Part shown: positions 37,519 through 48,339 of the stretch, piece by piece | Numbering within the stretch: position 1 is the stretch's first letter | How the letters are laid out: every line of letters starts with the position of its first letter | Assembly: GCA_949987705.1 (NCBI GenBank) | Contig: OX465283.1 | Location: forward strand, 94,909,813 to 94,973,812 | Reading direction: 5' to 3' | From: Thereva unica | Lineage: Eukaryota > Arthropoda > Insecta > Diptera > Therevidae | Length of the DNA stretch: 64,000 bases | The notes under the pieces: generated by a model | Seen by the model: the letters and a program-made list of their open reading frames with translations, nothing else | Told to the model about the DNA's origin: nothing | The model's database searches: none | Translations under genes and position numbers: made by a program

Positions 37519-37749
37519 ATGGAAAAAAATGAAAGAATTGAGATTGAAAGAATATTATTGACTAGTCAAGTGACCAAGAACACGTTTCCTGAACACACTC
37601 AAAGACCCCGCCCTCTGTATGTCGGCAGGTCACTGACATATAGGAATGGACTGCTGATTGACGATGCTGAATGGCACCATTTTTCTCCAGAAATAGAAAA
37701 CCTTTTTCATGCAAACAAAAAAAATGTCTTCGAATTTAGCAGAAAATAA
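37519..37749 (+). CDS. Small protein, 76 aa, unrecognised
   Basis: An open frame from ATG 37519 to a stop at 37749. The composition looks protein-like rather than AT-noise: charged start (MEKNERIEIERILL), then RPRPLYVGRSLTYRNGLLIDD and EWHHFSPEIENLF. No signal peptide, transmembrane segment or known motif is seen. An AATAAA occurs at about 37779, 30 bases past the stop, giving a plausible compact transcription unit. It would lie head-to-head with, or within an upstream intron of, Lrrk on the opposite strand. It could be an exon of a larger gene. Function unknown. Confidence 0.45.
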   Translation: MEKNERIEIERILLTSQVTKNTFPEHTQRPRPLYVGRSLTYRNGLLIDDAEWHHFSPEIENLFHANKKNVFEFSRK

Positions 37750-37964
37750 GTGATATGATGTTTGTTATAATTAACGGAAATAAATTTCCATCACTCATTT
37801 TTATTTATTAGCAGTTTTTTCATTAAATAAATGTATTTATTCTAAAATCGTGACGGTTATTTCCCCTGTTTAACGAAGTTTTCAAAATAGCTCAAGAGTG
37901 AGACAGAAGAACGAAAACTATACCTGTCTATTTTTTTCTAATAATGTTTATATCGCTGACATGC
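37750..37964. other. Short spacer
   Basis: AT-rich sequence including AATAAA downstream of the small reading frame; no other feature seen. Confidence 0.4.
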
Positions 37965-40440
37965 GCTGACGATTACAGTTCATTGGGATTTAACGTGGGA
38001 GCGAGGCAGGAATAGTTTTTGGTGCCATTTTTTTGTATGGGATTTTGCTCATTTAGCAGTCCATTACTATATGCATACATATGCAGCTTACAGTTAGTCA
38101 CAGCACTGCTGAGATCATTTATATACATAGTCAAAAGTAACGGCCTTAGTATGGAACCCTGGGAAACACCGCGCGTGATTGGTAGAGGATCCGAAACTGA
38201 GTTTTGTAACTTTTTGACATCGATTATGTAGGTAATCACGAATTAAAGAAACAGCTAAGGTTGAAAAACGCATGTGGTCTATTAGCTTAGTTTCTAGAAG
38301 CTTATGGCTGACACTGTCAAATGCTTTACTGAAGTCAAAAAGTACAAGAAAAGCAATGTCATCACAATCAAGAGCCCTTCGCAGATCAGTGGTTACTTTA
38401 AGTAGAGCCGTTTCACAACTACTCCTTTTGCGGAAACCAGACTGAGCATGCGACAACAGGGACCACGTTTCGCAGTGTCCTTCGATTTGCCACGACATTA
38501 GTTTTTCCAGTACTTTGCCTAAGAAACATAATATGCTTATAGGACGATAATCAGCGGGACCATTCGGGGATTTGCATTTTGGTAATGCGATAACTTTTGC
38601 TCTTTTCCACTGAAGCGGAAAGGAAGATTTTGTCAGGCAGCTATTGAAAATGTGGGTGATAGGTATAGGGGAGGATAACAGGAAAAATTAACTTTAGGAA
38701 AATGGGTGGGAGATTGTCTGGACCGACTGAATCAGATTTAATGGAGTAAAAGGCTTTATAAACTTCAGCGTGATCCACATTACGAAAGCTGAAAAGACCA
38801 GTATTACTATCACTTACCCTTGAGCAACAGGGCACCTCGCGTATGTTCGTTGTGGCGATAAAATAATTATTTAGTTCATCAGCGCTAAGGTTGATCTGGG
38901 CTTCACCTTCATCACCGCGAATTCCAAGTTGCTTAATGTTTTTCCAAAGTTTCTTAGCAGGTAAATTAGGGCTAAGCTTAGATGAGTAGAACTGCGCTTT
39001 TGCTTTCCGAATGGTGAAAGTTACTAAGTTTCTGATGGTTTTGTAGCCATTTAAATTCACCACAGTTTTGTTTTTCTTATATTTTCTAAACAAAAATTCT
39101 CTCTCAGAGATAAGTCGGCTTTTTTTTTATGTGAAAGACTAGAGTCACAGGAAACGCCCTTTATACTGTGTCGACAATCTATTTTCTTCATATAGAGTGC
39201 AATGTCGAACAGCAGCTCTAGTCGGGGAAGAAAGGAACTGTCACAACCTACCAGCGATATTTTTAGTCCACCTACTTCCAACCATTACTGTCGCGACTTT
39301 GACATCGGGGCATCGAGAAACAACTCGCTGGAGTGTTATGCCTCCTGAAACAAGTTGAATCTCATCAACCAACCGATGACATGCGCTTTTTGGTGGAGCG
39401 GGGAAGGGCTAAGGAAGGCTATGACAGGAGGGATCAGGAATGTAAAGAGGGAAGAAGAAAGAAGGAAAGTTATGTGGGTGGGAAAGTGGAAAAGGCGAAG
39501 GACCGTGGCGCTGCCGGGATTCGAACCCGGGACCTCTGGGATAGTAGCCAAGCGCCTTACTCCCTAGGCTACCGAGGCCCCCTAGGCTACCGAGGCTTAT
39601 TTGAGGGGAAAACCAAGGTGAGGTAGACGGAAATACGCGTTTTGTTTTCACTGGTGCAAACGATTCGTGAAGATGATCACACAGAGAACGGAAATGCTCT
39701 ACTTGGTTGTCTGTGTCAGGGAGGCGATAAATTCGATCCCAAGGTAGAGAGGAACATTCATGCAGTAGTGTAGGGATGTTGATAGATTTATAATCGCGAT
39801 AGGAAAAAAAATTCTGCTGAGTGTTTCTCACCCTGAATTTTAGGCATAGATACAGGATGTCATGATCGAGATAACTAGGTGGACTAATCTGATTATGAAA
39901 TAATACATTTTCAACGTTCGACACGAAAAATATATCCAACAACGATGGATTACTAGTGTTTAGATAAGTGGGAAGTTGGTTAACGGGCGTCAGATCAAAC
40001 GTATTGAAAAAATTGAGAAAATTTTTGGAATGTGCACTATTGGATAAGATGTTTACATTAAAATCTCCCCCAATTACGATATTTTCATACTTATGGGCAG
40101 CTTATGAGAGCCATAATTCCAGTTCGCTTGCTTCAGTGAATGAGAAAATACGCGGAGGACAGTAAACTACAGTGGCGAGACATTTGCTAGAGCCGTCGCT
40201 AACTTCAATACTAAAAAACTCCAAAGCATTAGTAACAGATTCTATAATTTTAGAAGGCCTGAGGTTTTCCTTGACATAAACAGCTACTCCACCACCAGAA
40301 CGATTTTTTCGGTCATTACGAAACAGATTGTAGCCATCTAATGCTACAAGTTTCGAGGGGACATGATTGCGTAATGAAGCTTCAGACACCAGTATCACAT
40401 GAATATTCGAACCACGAAAAATTTTCTGAAATTCAACATT
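37965..40440 (-). pseudogene. CR1-like non-LTR element, decayed
   Basis: Minus-strand fragments in order: endonuclease (40102-40398: VSEASLRNHVPS, GGGVAVYVKENLRPSK, VVYCPPR), further endonuclease with SYLDHDILYL (39650-39940), SPWFSPQI near 39610, then after a SINE EREFLFRKYKKNK (39070-39110). RT motifs follow: DSVGPDNLPPIFLK (38700), SGFRKRSSCETALL, LFDFSKAFDSVSH (38320-38430) and a degraded GVSQGSILRPLLLTMYINDL (38120). Frameshifts are numerous. It is related to the better preserved copy at 59403-63299. The position would be in the Lrrk upstream intron if that gene continues to the right. Confidence 0.82.
39120..39600 (-). mobile_element. tRNA-derived SINE inserted in the CR1-like element
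   Basis: On the minus strand, a tRNA-like head at about 39597-39505 includes an A-box-like TAGCCTAGGGAG and a perfect B box GGTTCGAATCC flanked by CCCGG/CCGG arms. The first 17-18 bases (GCCTCGGTAGCCTAGGG) are tandemly duplicated at the start. The body runs to an A-tail seen as T9 at 39120-39128. CR1 coding resumes on either side. The tRNA of origin is not assigned; the 5' and 3' acceptor halves do not pair, so it is not a functional tRNA. Confidence 0.75.
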
Positions 40441-41170
40441 TTATTGCGTAGACCTAGCGCGTCAGCCCTAATGCAGAAACAATAACAACAGCTCCCACTT
40501 TATATGGAAAGCGGGCCCCACGTAACGTCAGCACTAAAATATCGTTTACGGTATACAGTCTTTTACACTACCTTGTTTCTGTATCCCGGGCTCAGCACGG
40601 TCTGTCATTTTTTCGTACTTTTTTTAACTGTTAACCAACAAGAACCATCGTATGAAGCAGGCTTAAACACAAGCCTAGCATAAAACATTTATAATCCATA
40701 AAATTTAATGCATATGTCTACTGTATGTTCATGTTGAAGAAACATATGTTCAAGAAGATGCTATGACATATAACCCTACAATTTTTTTACCATCATTCAA
40801 ATCTATATAATTGTAAAAAAATAACGATATTTCGTCTTCAAACCCGGAACTATTGCGCTGCCGTGAAGATTTGGTATCACTTCGGCTGCACTATCGAACG
40901 CGTAAAGGCTCAAACAGAACCAATCCGTTCCGTCCGTTTATAAAAATTGGAAATTCGATATTTCCATAAGCTTTCCATTAGACGAATAATCAAGCGGACG
41001 GAACATAAAAGAAAAACAAAGAAAGAACGAGCGGAGCGGACTGGTTCTGTTTGAGCCTTAAAAGTAACGCAGATGCCGTCACATGCATAGCTGTGAAAAG
41101 GACTGCGAAAAGATCATTTATAAAGATCAGAATAGAATTGAAGCGTGAGGTCGAGATGGTATGAGGTTTA
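40441..41170. other. Spacer with a small MITE
   Basis: No gene recognised. Only the inverted-repeat element at 40905-41059 stands out. Confidence 0.45.
40905..41059. mobile_element. 155-bp MITE
   Basis: AAGGCTCAAACAGAACCAAT at the left end is inverted at the right end (GGTTCTGTTTGAGCCTT), and CCGTTCCGTCCG/CGAGCGGAGCGG continue the arms imperfectly. Possible TAA/TTA flanks. No coding capacity. Confidence 0.75.
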
Positions 41171-42142
41171 AGGGCCCCATCCACTATCCCACATGCATGA
41201 CATTCATTGCTGATTGTCATGCATGAAAGATAGTGGATGGGCTTGCAGGATGGAATGTCCCGCATGCATGACGAAAATCAAAACTTTTTGATACTTTGAG
41301 GGCGGAGCTAAGGGAATGACAGCATGAGGGACAGTGGATTCAGTTGCTGTCAATCATTTCGCCATTCCGAGTGTGAATTTCGTAGTGGCAGGGTGTATTT
41401 AAAAACGGAAACAAAATTAAAAACGGAAAATGTTGTGTCTTCTATATAGCCTTCACCCCTTTTTTTACTCAGGTAGTTATTCAGGTAGCAACATGTTAAA
41501 ATAATGGTAGTGCATTTCTCTGGAGACAAATTAATTGCGCTTTGTAACACACGGAATCTCGCAGACTATATGCCAAAAAAAATTTCAACTATACGTCGTG
41601 CTCTCGAAAATCTGTAATTGCATATTTCTTGCTCAGGTGTAAGATTAGAACGACTAAATGGCTTCATTATATTTGTTCTCAGAGGGAAATGGCATTTTTT
41701 CTGGGAAATTGGGTAATTCTTCTGGAGCCGGAATATTTAATTCATTATCTTCCATTTTTCTGTTAAATTTACAGGTGCTAAATATTCCACCAATATGGGC
41801 GTAACTAGCGAATTTATCTGGGGGGGGCCAGGTGCTTAGTGTTCGAAATGCAAAGTAGATAGGAAATCCCATTTTGTCTCATGTACGCTTAAAAGAAAGT
41901 CTTGAAAAACACTGTTTTTCACTGTAATATCTTATATAGATTTAACTAATGATAATAATTTCTTGTCCAATAAAAGGGGTGTGAAATTTTTAAATGGTGG
42001 TTGACACCTTATAAGACTATAAAAAGTAGTTATTATTTATAAAAACACTTTACTTATGCGTAATTGTTAAGTAATTTTATTTAAAAGAACATGAAACAAT
42101 AAACAAGAGCATGAAACAATAAACAAAAAACTGGTTACTTCT

Positions 42143-44503
42143 TTAAATTAACTTTAATTTTCTATCTTTTTCTGCAAACAAATGAAGTACTTCTTCAGCC
42201 AGCACTTTTTCCTTAACTAACTGGTTCTCAATATTAAGTATGGCTAAATTTGAGAATCTGTCTTGAACCATCGTGTTCCTAAGCCAAGTTTTTATGCGTC
42301 TCATAGCAGAGAAACTCCTTTCGCAACCAGCTGAGCTCACCGGAAGGCCTACAGCAACTTGCAGTAGCTTGTATAGGTTGGGAGTGAAATCGCTTTTCAC
42401 CTGACTTTTCAGATTGTTCAAACTGCTTTCTAAATTTTGGGTTTTGAACAAATTTTGCGTTACTAAGACTTCAGCCTTCAGTGCAGAAATATCGATATTA
42501 AATGCATCCTTGTAATTTGCTACGAATTCATCCGCTTGGTCTAAATCTAGCATTAAGAATGAATCAACCGACTTTGCAAGAGGAAGATTCTCGAATCGCC
42601 TTTTGAAATTGCTAATAATATTGTCCATTAGTTGGTAGTAAATGTTTACTTTCCAATATTCAAGAGCATTGGTTTCTGGTGGCATCTCCATCAAAGTTGA
42701 TTTGCCTAGGGTTGCTTCAGCTAGGTAATCTTTATATCGCTGTGGTTGCTTCCTCTTTTTAGAAACACTGGCAGGTTCTAAACATATTTCTTGTGTCTCT
42801 GCGAAACTATTTATGTCCTTCCACAGGTTGTCAAATTGGTTCCTCTTTTCTTCAAAGCTAGTAATAGTACTATTTATTAAATCACTGGCCCGGCCAAGTG
42901 TTGCATCCTTACTCTGGAAATATTTGCTCAGTATGTTTGCGATCAGTAACACCGAATGAAAAACGAACAAACAAACGATGAATTGCGGCTTTGTTATTGA
43001 AGCCAGTATGCCTAGTGCTTCTACAGATTTCTTGTCCCGCGCTTGTTCAATTTCTTCCTCCAACGCATTTCGAATGGTTTGGAAATGGTTTAGCAAGAAT
43101 TTACAATTTTCATAACGACAACTCCACCTAGTTCTACTCAAACTTCCCATTTCGCCACCAGTTTTAATGCCCAAGGCATCACGAGCTTTTATTAGATTAG
43201 AGTGATTACCAGGTTGAGAAAAATGAGTGTATATTGTTTCCAGAGTGTTGAAAAATGCAGTAGCTTCTGACACCCTGACACAACTGTCGACAACTACCAA
43301 GTTCATTCTATGTGCCAAGCAATGAATGTAAACAGCTTGAGGATGCTCTTCCCGTATTTTGGCCTGAAGTCCTTGATGTTTTCCGGACATTACGCTGGCT
43401 CCGTCGTAAGATTGTCCGATTATTATAAAATCATTCAGACCGCATTTAGTCAAATATGCTTGAATGAGATTTTTCAAACTTTCAGCATCTCTGGACGAGG
43501 AACAATCAAGGAAACCCAGAAACCGTTCTTCAACTTCCAAGCCAGCTACATATCTAATTACTATTGATAGTTGCTCCTGCTTGTAAGACTTAGCTTCATC
43601 AACCATTAGTGAAAAAAACTTACATCGTCCAACTTCATCGACAATCTTTTCTACCACAAGTTGAGTAGCAATGTGAATAACTTCATTTTGCACTTTGGGG
43701 CTGCAATAATTGATACGCCGTTCCATATGGCTCGAAAAATTATTGTCATATTTGGCCACAACTTCACACAACTCTAAGAAATTACCTCGGTTTTTATATG
43801 ACACTTCCTCGCCCTCGCGGTGCCCTCTTAGTGGAAGTCCCTGACGTGAAAAGTACAAAATTAAGTCAATTAACTTCAACATATAGTCCCGGTTTTGTAC
43901 TATCATTTCTTCATGTTGAACAACTAGCTTATCGTGAACATTTCCCGACCCCAAAGAATGCTTGTAAGCTACAAACTTTTGCATACACAGACTATGATTC
44001 GAAGAGTTCTCATGTTTTTTCAATGCTTCACTTAGTTTTTTCCAGTTGCTGAATCCACTGGCGACGAACTTTTCATTCTGGTCTCTTACATTCACAGATG
44101 ATGTAAATTGTCTGCAAACGAAGCAAAATGTCTTATTTAATTTTGTGCTGTACTCGAGCCATTGATATATATCGTAGAATTGGGACGAAAACGATCTCTG
44201 TCTATCTCCAAACGTACTCTTTGGAAAAATAATCTTCGGTTGAGCGGGGCCATATTCAAGAGTACCTAGATCCATTTGATATTCTCCTCCTACAGATAAT
44301 TCAATTACTCTTTCTGGTTTGTCATCTTCGCCTACGAGGGCTTCACTTGGTCCAACTGATGTCGAAGTTGACATTTGTGCTAGTGCTGTAGCATCTGCCT
44401 TCGTCGCACTCGTTGAAGCACTCGATATTTCAGTTTCTTCAATGTCGTTAGACTGATTTTTGGCAGTTTTGAAAAACGACCTTATATCTTTGAATTTCTT
44501 CAT
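42143..44503 (-). CDS. hAT transposase, ZMYM1/DUF4371-like (786 aa)
   Basis: One uninterrupted frame. I place the start at the ATG of MKKFKDIRSFFKTAKN (44503), because the upstream extension runs into a MITE and has a non-ATG start. Domains: TTF-type zinc finger (about residues 95-185; CFVCRQF and HENSSNH), DUF4371/RNase H-like catalytic region (FFSLMVDEAKS, IIGQSYDGASVMSG, HCLAHRMNL), an all-helical insertion, and a C-terminal hAT dimerisation domain (GLPVSSAGCERSFSAMRRIKTWLRN). The first catalytic Asp is in VDEA; the final Glu is in CERSFSA. The frame has no stops or obvious lesions. It could be active or recently inserted; domestication is less likely given intact TIRs and target duplication. 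Confidence 0.9.
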   Translation of the reverse strand: MKKFKDIRSFFKTAKNQSNDIEETEISSASTSATKADATALAQMSTSTSVGPSEALVGEDDKPERVIELSVGGEYQMDLGTLEYGPAQPKIIFPKSTFGDRQRSFSSQFYDIYQWLEYSTKLNKTFCFVCRQFTSSVNVRDQNEKFVASGFSNWKKLSEALKKHENSSNHSLCMQKFVAYKHSLGSGNVHDKLVVQHEEMIVQNRDYMLKLIDLILYFSRQGLPLRGHREGEEVSYKNRGNFLELCEVVAKYDNNFSSHMERRINYCSPKVQNEVIHIATQLVVEKIVDEVGRCKFFSLMVDEAKSYKQEQLSIVIRYVAGLEVEERFLGFLDCSSSRDAESLKNLIQAYLTKCGLNDFIIIGQSYDGASVMSGKHQGLQAKIREEHPQAVYIHCLAHRMNLVVVDSCVRVSEATAFFNTLETIYTHFSQPGNHSNLIKARDALGIKTGGEMGSLSRTRWSCRYENCKFLLNHFQTIRNALEEEIEQARDKKSVEALGILASITKPQFIVCLFVFHSVLLIANILSKYFQSKDATLGRASDLINSTITSFEEKRNQFDNLWKDINSFAETQEICLEPASVSKKRKQPQRYKDYLAEATLGKSTLMEMPPETNALEYWKVNIYYQLMDNIISNFKRRFENLPLAKSVDSFLMLDLDQADEFVANYKDAFNIDISALKAEVLVTQNLFKTQNLESSLNNLKSQVKSDFTPNLYKLLQVAVGLPVSSAGCERSFSAMRRIKTWLRNTMVQDRFSNLAILNIENQLVKEKVLAEEVLHLFAEKDRKLKLI

Positions 44504-44654
44504 TTTTAAGAAAGCCTGTTTATAAAAAAGGCAAAAAGTTAAATTTCCCGGGATATTTTTTTTTCTTGTATTGTTTTTGTTAAATCTGTACTTTGTTAAA
44601 AAAATAAGATTTTTCTTTCTCTGAAAATCCATGTTTTCTCTAACATTACATATA

Positions 44655-44888
44655 CAGTCCCTGGCCAAATTATTAGACGCACTGTATTTTTTTAGTAATT
44701 TTATGTTTCTTAAGAGTTTTTATGTGCTAATTGCTAATTGTATTTATGTTAAATCAATCGGTCATTGATGGGATAAAATAAAAATAAATAATAATTCAAT
44801 TTAAAACAAAAAAACGGTACAATATCATTCGGTAATTAATATTTTACATGAAAGTTTGCAGTGCGTCTAATAATATGGCCAGGGACTG
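44655..44888. mobile_element. Tc1-type MITE, 234 bp
   Basis: CAGTCCCTGGCCAAATTATT at 44655 is inverted at the right end (complement ending 44888) over about 30 bp with one mismatch. TA flanks both sides. The GGCCAAATTATTAGA motif is typical of Tc1-family ends. It sits upstream of the hAT transposase start and may supply or displace its promoter. Confidence 0.9.
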
Positions 44889-46192
44889 TATACCGCGATT
44901 GCTCCGGTAAAAGTTGACTAAATTCAAAATTTCTTTGATATAATTATAACACGGTTATTTTTAATTTCAAGTTGGATATTTTATGAAAAATATTCCCCGC
45001 ATATTTGCAATACAAAAACCAATGACTAAATTTTCCAGTACTTATTGTTAAAAATGAGGAATTTTTATTGTAGAAAGAGTGCATCCTGTGTATAATATAC
45101 ATTATCTTGTATTTATAGAATGAATTTAGTAGGTCAATCTTTATTGTTAAAAGGGAAGGAAAAATTCAAATGCAGGAATAAAAAATGTATGGAAAACGTG
45201 ACATGTTTTCAAAATTTATTTTTTCTTCTGCCGGAATATTACCAAAAATATTCCAATAAATAAATATTATTATTTGTATGAAATAAAATATAAATAAATA
45301 TAATAAATCGTGTAGTACTAGTTGCGAAGATTATATCCAAAACGAATAGAAAGTCGGTATAATATCTAGTAATTTGATTTTTTTTAAACAAATATAGTAT
45401 ACTAACCTGTAAATTTGAAGCCAGGGAGGGTATTTGCTGTAACAATGACACTACCAGGATATTATAAACTATCAAGGACTGAGCTGGTGAAAACTTGAAC
45501 ACGAACTGACAAAAACAAAATCTCGAACGCTAGCTTATAAGCTAATGGTTATATAGTTAAATTATATATACATACATTAGTGGAACGAGAAAAAAGTGCC
45601 ATGAAATAAATAAGGCGATTTAAATTCTATTGAGCAATTGAATGTGTTAGTGAAAGAAACTCCAACATTTTAATATATTTTTCGTAAAAAATTGGGTCAC
45701 TTAGCGAGAAAAATAATAACTCTGAAAGGCCTCAGAGGGCCAAATTTCATCGGAAAAACAAAAACAGTCAAATCGTAAAGAGGACTAGGGACCAGCGAAC
45801 AAATTTCCTGGGAAAAGCAATAAAAACATTAAAAAATCGAGGTCAACTGGCTTCACTTCACAATTAGTTAAGAGGTTGCTTATTTTATCATCTACCACCA
45901 ATGTAATTACAATAAAATTGTAAGGAATTTAAAAATTCATAATAGTTCTACAACGTTGTGTGGAATCCAATTGCGATATAGCGTTTATCATCATATCATA
46001 GTATTTTTCTTGACAATTCGATACAATTTCTTCATCAAATCTCCGACCATGAGCAATAGTTTTTCATGTTTTCCATAGAGCGCGCGGCGAGTTTTGGATA
46101 TCCAGGCGGTCAATTGGCTTTGTCCTGGGGGGGGCCACGGCCATTCTGGGGGGGGCCGGGCCCACCCTGGCCCCCCCCTAGTTACGCCAATG
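44889..46192 (-). other. hAT 5' region, non-coding
   Basis: AT-rich sequence between the MITE and the right terminus of the hAT element, expected to hold the transposase promoter. A short hydrophobic minus-strand frame (45239-45502) has no recognisable domain. Confidence 0.5.
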
Positions 46193-46414
46193 TCCACCAT
46201 CCATTTAATTATTTATTAAATTTTCTTATAACTTTATGTCTCACTGTAGAGTGTGTAACTTTTCACTGCCACTTCTCCCTTAAAAGTGATGATTGACAGT
46301 ATGCATGATAATGGATGGGAAAATGAATTTCTTGCATGACATTCATGCACGACACGCAAAACTGATAGTGGATGGGGGTCTTTAGATTCGATGCGAACCA
46401 AAACTATCTTGATG

Positions 46415-47060
46415 AAATGAAAAAGAGGTTCTCAATCTTGTTCTTAATTACATATCACCCTGTATTTTTGTAACTCCATGCGATATTTTCTCGAATAAGG
46501 CCCCAATCTATGCAGAATACTTCCGCCTATATGAAACGGTAAAAGTCAAGGCTTCACCACACCAACTTCCAGGGTTATGTGTCGTCAAAGTCAAAACAAT
46601 TTTTTTTCTTCACTAAAATTTCAACTTCAATTTCTTGTCCTCCAAAAAATACGTAGTTAATTGATTTTTTTTATAAAATTGCAAATTTTGGATAATTTCC
46701 TATGAATAATGTCAGACAACTTTTATACCACCGGCCTATAGTTTTGAAGCTATAAGCAATTTTAATGTTAAAAGTGACTTTATTTGGTACTTTTAGACAT
46801 AACCTCAGGTGGTAAAGTACTGAAAAAGTACAAATTAGAGCCAATTTTAGCATTAAACTAGCTTATAGCTTCAAAACTATAGGCCGTGGCATAAAAGTTG
46901 TTCGACACATAACTCTGGAAATTGGTGGGTTGCATCCTTGACTTTTACAGTTTCATATAGGCGGAAGTATTCTGCGTAGATTGGGGTCTTATTCAAGTAA
47001 ATATCTCATAGAGTTTCAAAAATACAGGGTGATATGAAAACCTCTTCCAAAAAATTTCAA
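46415..47060. repeat. Foldback repeat with two sets of arms
   Basis: Outer arms contain ATATCACCCTGTATTTTTG (about 46446) and its complement ending near 47035, with GCGGAAGTATTCTGC shared. Inner arms contain TATAGTTTTGAAGCTATAAG (about 46737) and GCTTATAGCTTCAAAACTAT (46860). The left arm has about 120 extra bases between the two blocks. No gene. Confidence 0.75.
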
Positions 47061-48339
47061 ACTGAATGTTTGGACATTTGACAGTAATTTTAACAGTTTT
47101 CAACTACTAAAAAGCGAATGGGATGTTGTGCTTACAGGCTAGCCACTAATTACGCTTTTCATGGTATTCTTTCTGTTGAATAACACTTCAAACTGGATGA
47201 ACATATAAAATTAAGAAAATGATATTTTTTCACTTTTAATTAAGTAAATGTTTATGTTCTCCTGAGGGTCATTATCCTTACTAATATTATAAATGCGAAA
47301 GTAACTCTGTCTGTCTGTCTGTTACGCTTTCACGCCTAAGCCGCTGGACCGATTTTGATGAAATTTGCCACAGACATAGTTTAGACCTTGGAGACGGACA
47401 TAGGCTACTTTTTTTTTTGAAGAAAAAAGGGTTGAAAGGGGTGAAATGGGGTTCAATAAGTTGTAAGGGGATTTTTTTTCTTTACTTTTTTTCTATTGTA
47501 TAAAAAGTAACTGATTGACAGACAACGCACAACCTAAACCGCTAGAGCTAAAGGGCTGAAATTTTGACAGTGCATCCGTAGCAATTTTTCGAAATTCATC
47601 CCATAAGGGGGTGAAACAGGGTCAACTCAAAACCGCTGGAGCTATAAGGCTGAAATTTTGACAGTGCATCCCTATAATAACGTGGACATCCACTAAGAAG
47701 CGATTTTACGAAATTCATCCCCTAAAGGGGTGAAATGGGGTTTACCCAAACCGCTGGAGCTATAGGGCTGAAATTTTTACAGTGCATCCCTATAATGATG
47801 TGGACATCCACTAAAAAACGATTTTTCGAAATTCCGACCCTAAGGGGGTGAAATGGGGTTTACCCAAACCGCTGGAGCTATAGAGCTGAAATTTTGACAG
47901 TGCATCCCTTTAATGACGTGCAAATCCACTATTAAAGCGATTTTTCGAAATTCCTCCCCTAAGGGGGGGAAATGGGGTGTACCCAAACCGCTACAGCTAT
48001 AGGGCTGAAATTTTGACAGTGCATCCCTATAATGATGTGGACATCCACTAAAAAGCGATTTTTCGAAATTCATCCCCTAATAGTGGAAGTACATAGGGAC
48101 GCGACGCGACGCGACGTGACGCTACGCGAAGTTAATAATGTCAAAAAAATATTGAATTATACGTTATCCTATGTAGTGAGTACCATGTAACGCGACGCGA
48201 CGCAACGCCAAGCTTTCGACGCGAAAAGTTGGCCAACTTTGAACTTTTGCCGCGACGCGACGCGAAAATAAAACGTCAAACAATTTCAGTTGTTTTGAAT
48301 TTTTCGTTGAACTTGAAAAAAATTTAGTAAATTTCAAAA

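Larger units (their letters stand above)
41794..46192 (-). mobile_element. hAT element, 4.4 kb, with 8-bp target duplication
   Basis: Termini TATGGGCGTAACTAG (41794) and CTAGTTACGCCAATG (ending 46192) are inverted, and TCCACCAA/TCCACCAT flank them (41786-41793, 46193-46200; 7 of 8 match). GGGGGGGCCA motifs cluster just inside both ends. It encodes one long transposase on the minus strand and carries a Tc1-type MITE at 44655-44888. The TIR type with GGCGTAACTAG is familiar from hAT elements with ZMYM1-like transposases. Confidence 0.88.
41171..46381. mobile_element. Inverted-repeat element split by the hAT element
   Basis: GGGCCCCATCCACTATC at 41171 is matched in inverse by GATAGTGGATGGGGGTC ending near 46380; motifs GCATGACATTCAT occur near both ends. 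At the left the same GATAGTGGATGG sequence recurs at 41228, so the left end is itself a 65-bp palindrome. Without the 4.4-kb hAT element the unit is about 0.8 kb and non-coding. Confidence 0.65.

Noticed and set aside
39505..39600. Functional tRNA gene
   Set aside because: The B box and T arm are good, but the acceptor halves do not pair and the sequence continues into a SINE body with an A-tail.
41654..41872. 72-codon minus-strand frame across the left hAT end
   Set aside because: It spans the terminal repeat and target duplication, so it cannot be one gene.
45239..45502. 87-codon hydrophobic minus-strand frame in the hAT 5' region
   Set aside because: AT-rich chance frame without domain or context.
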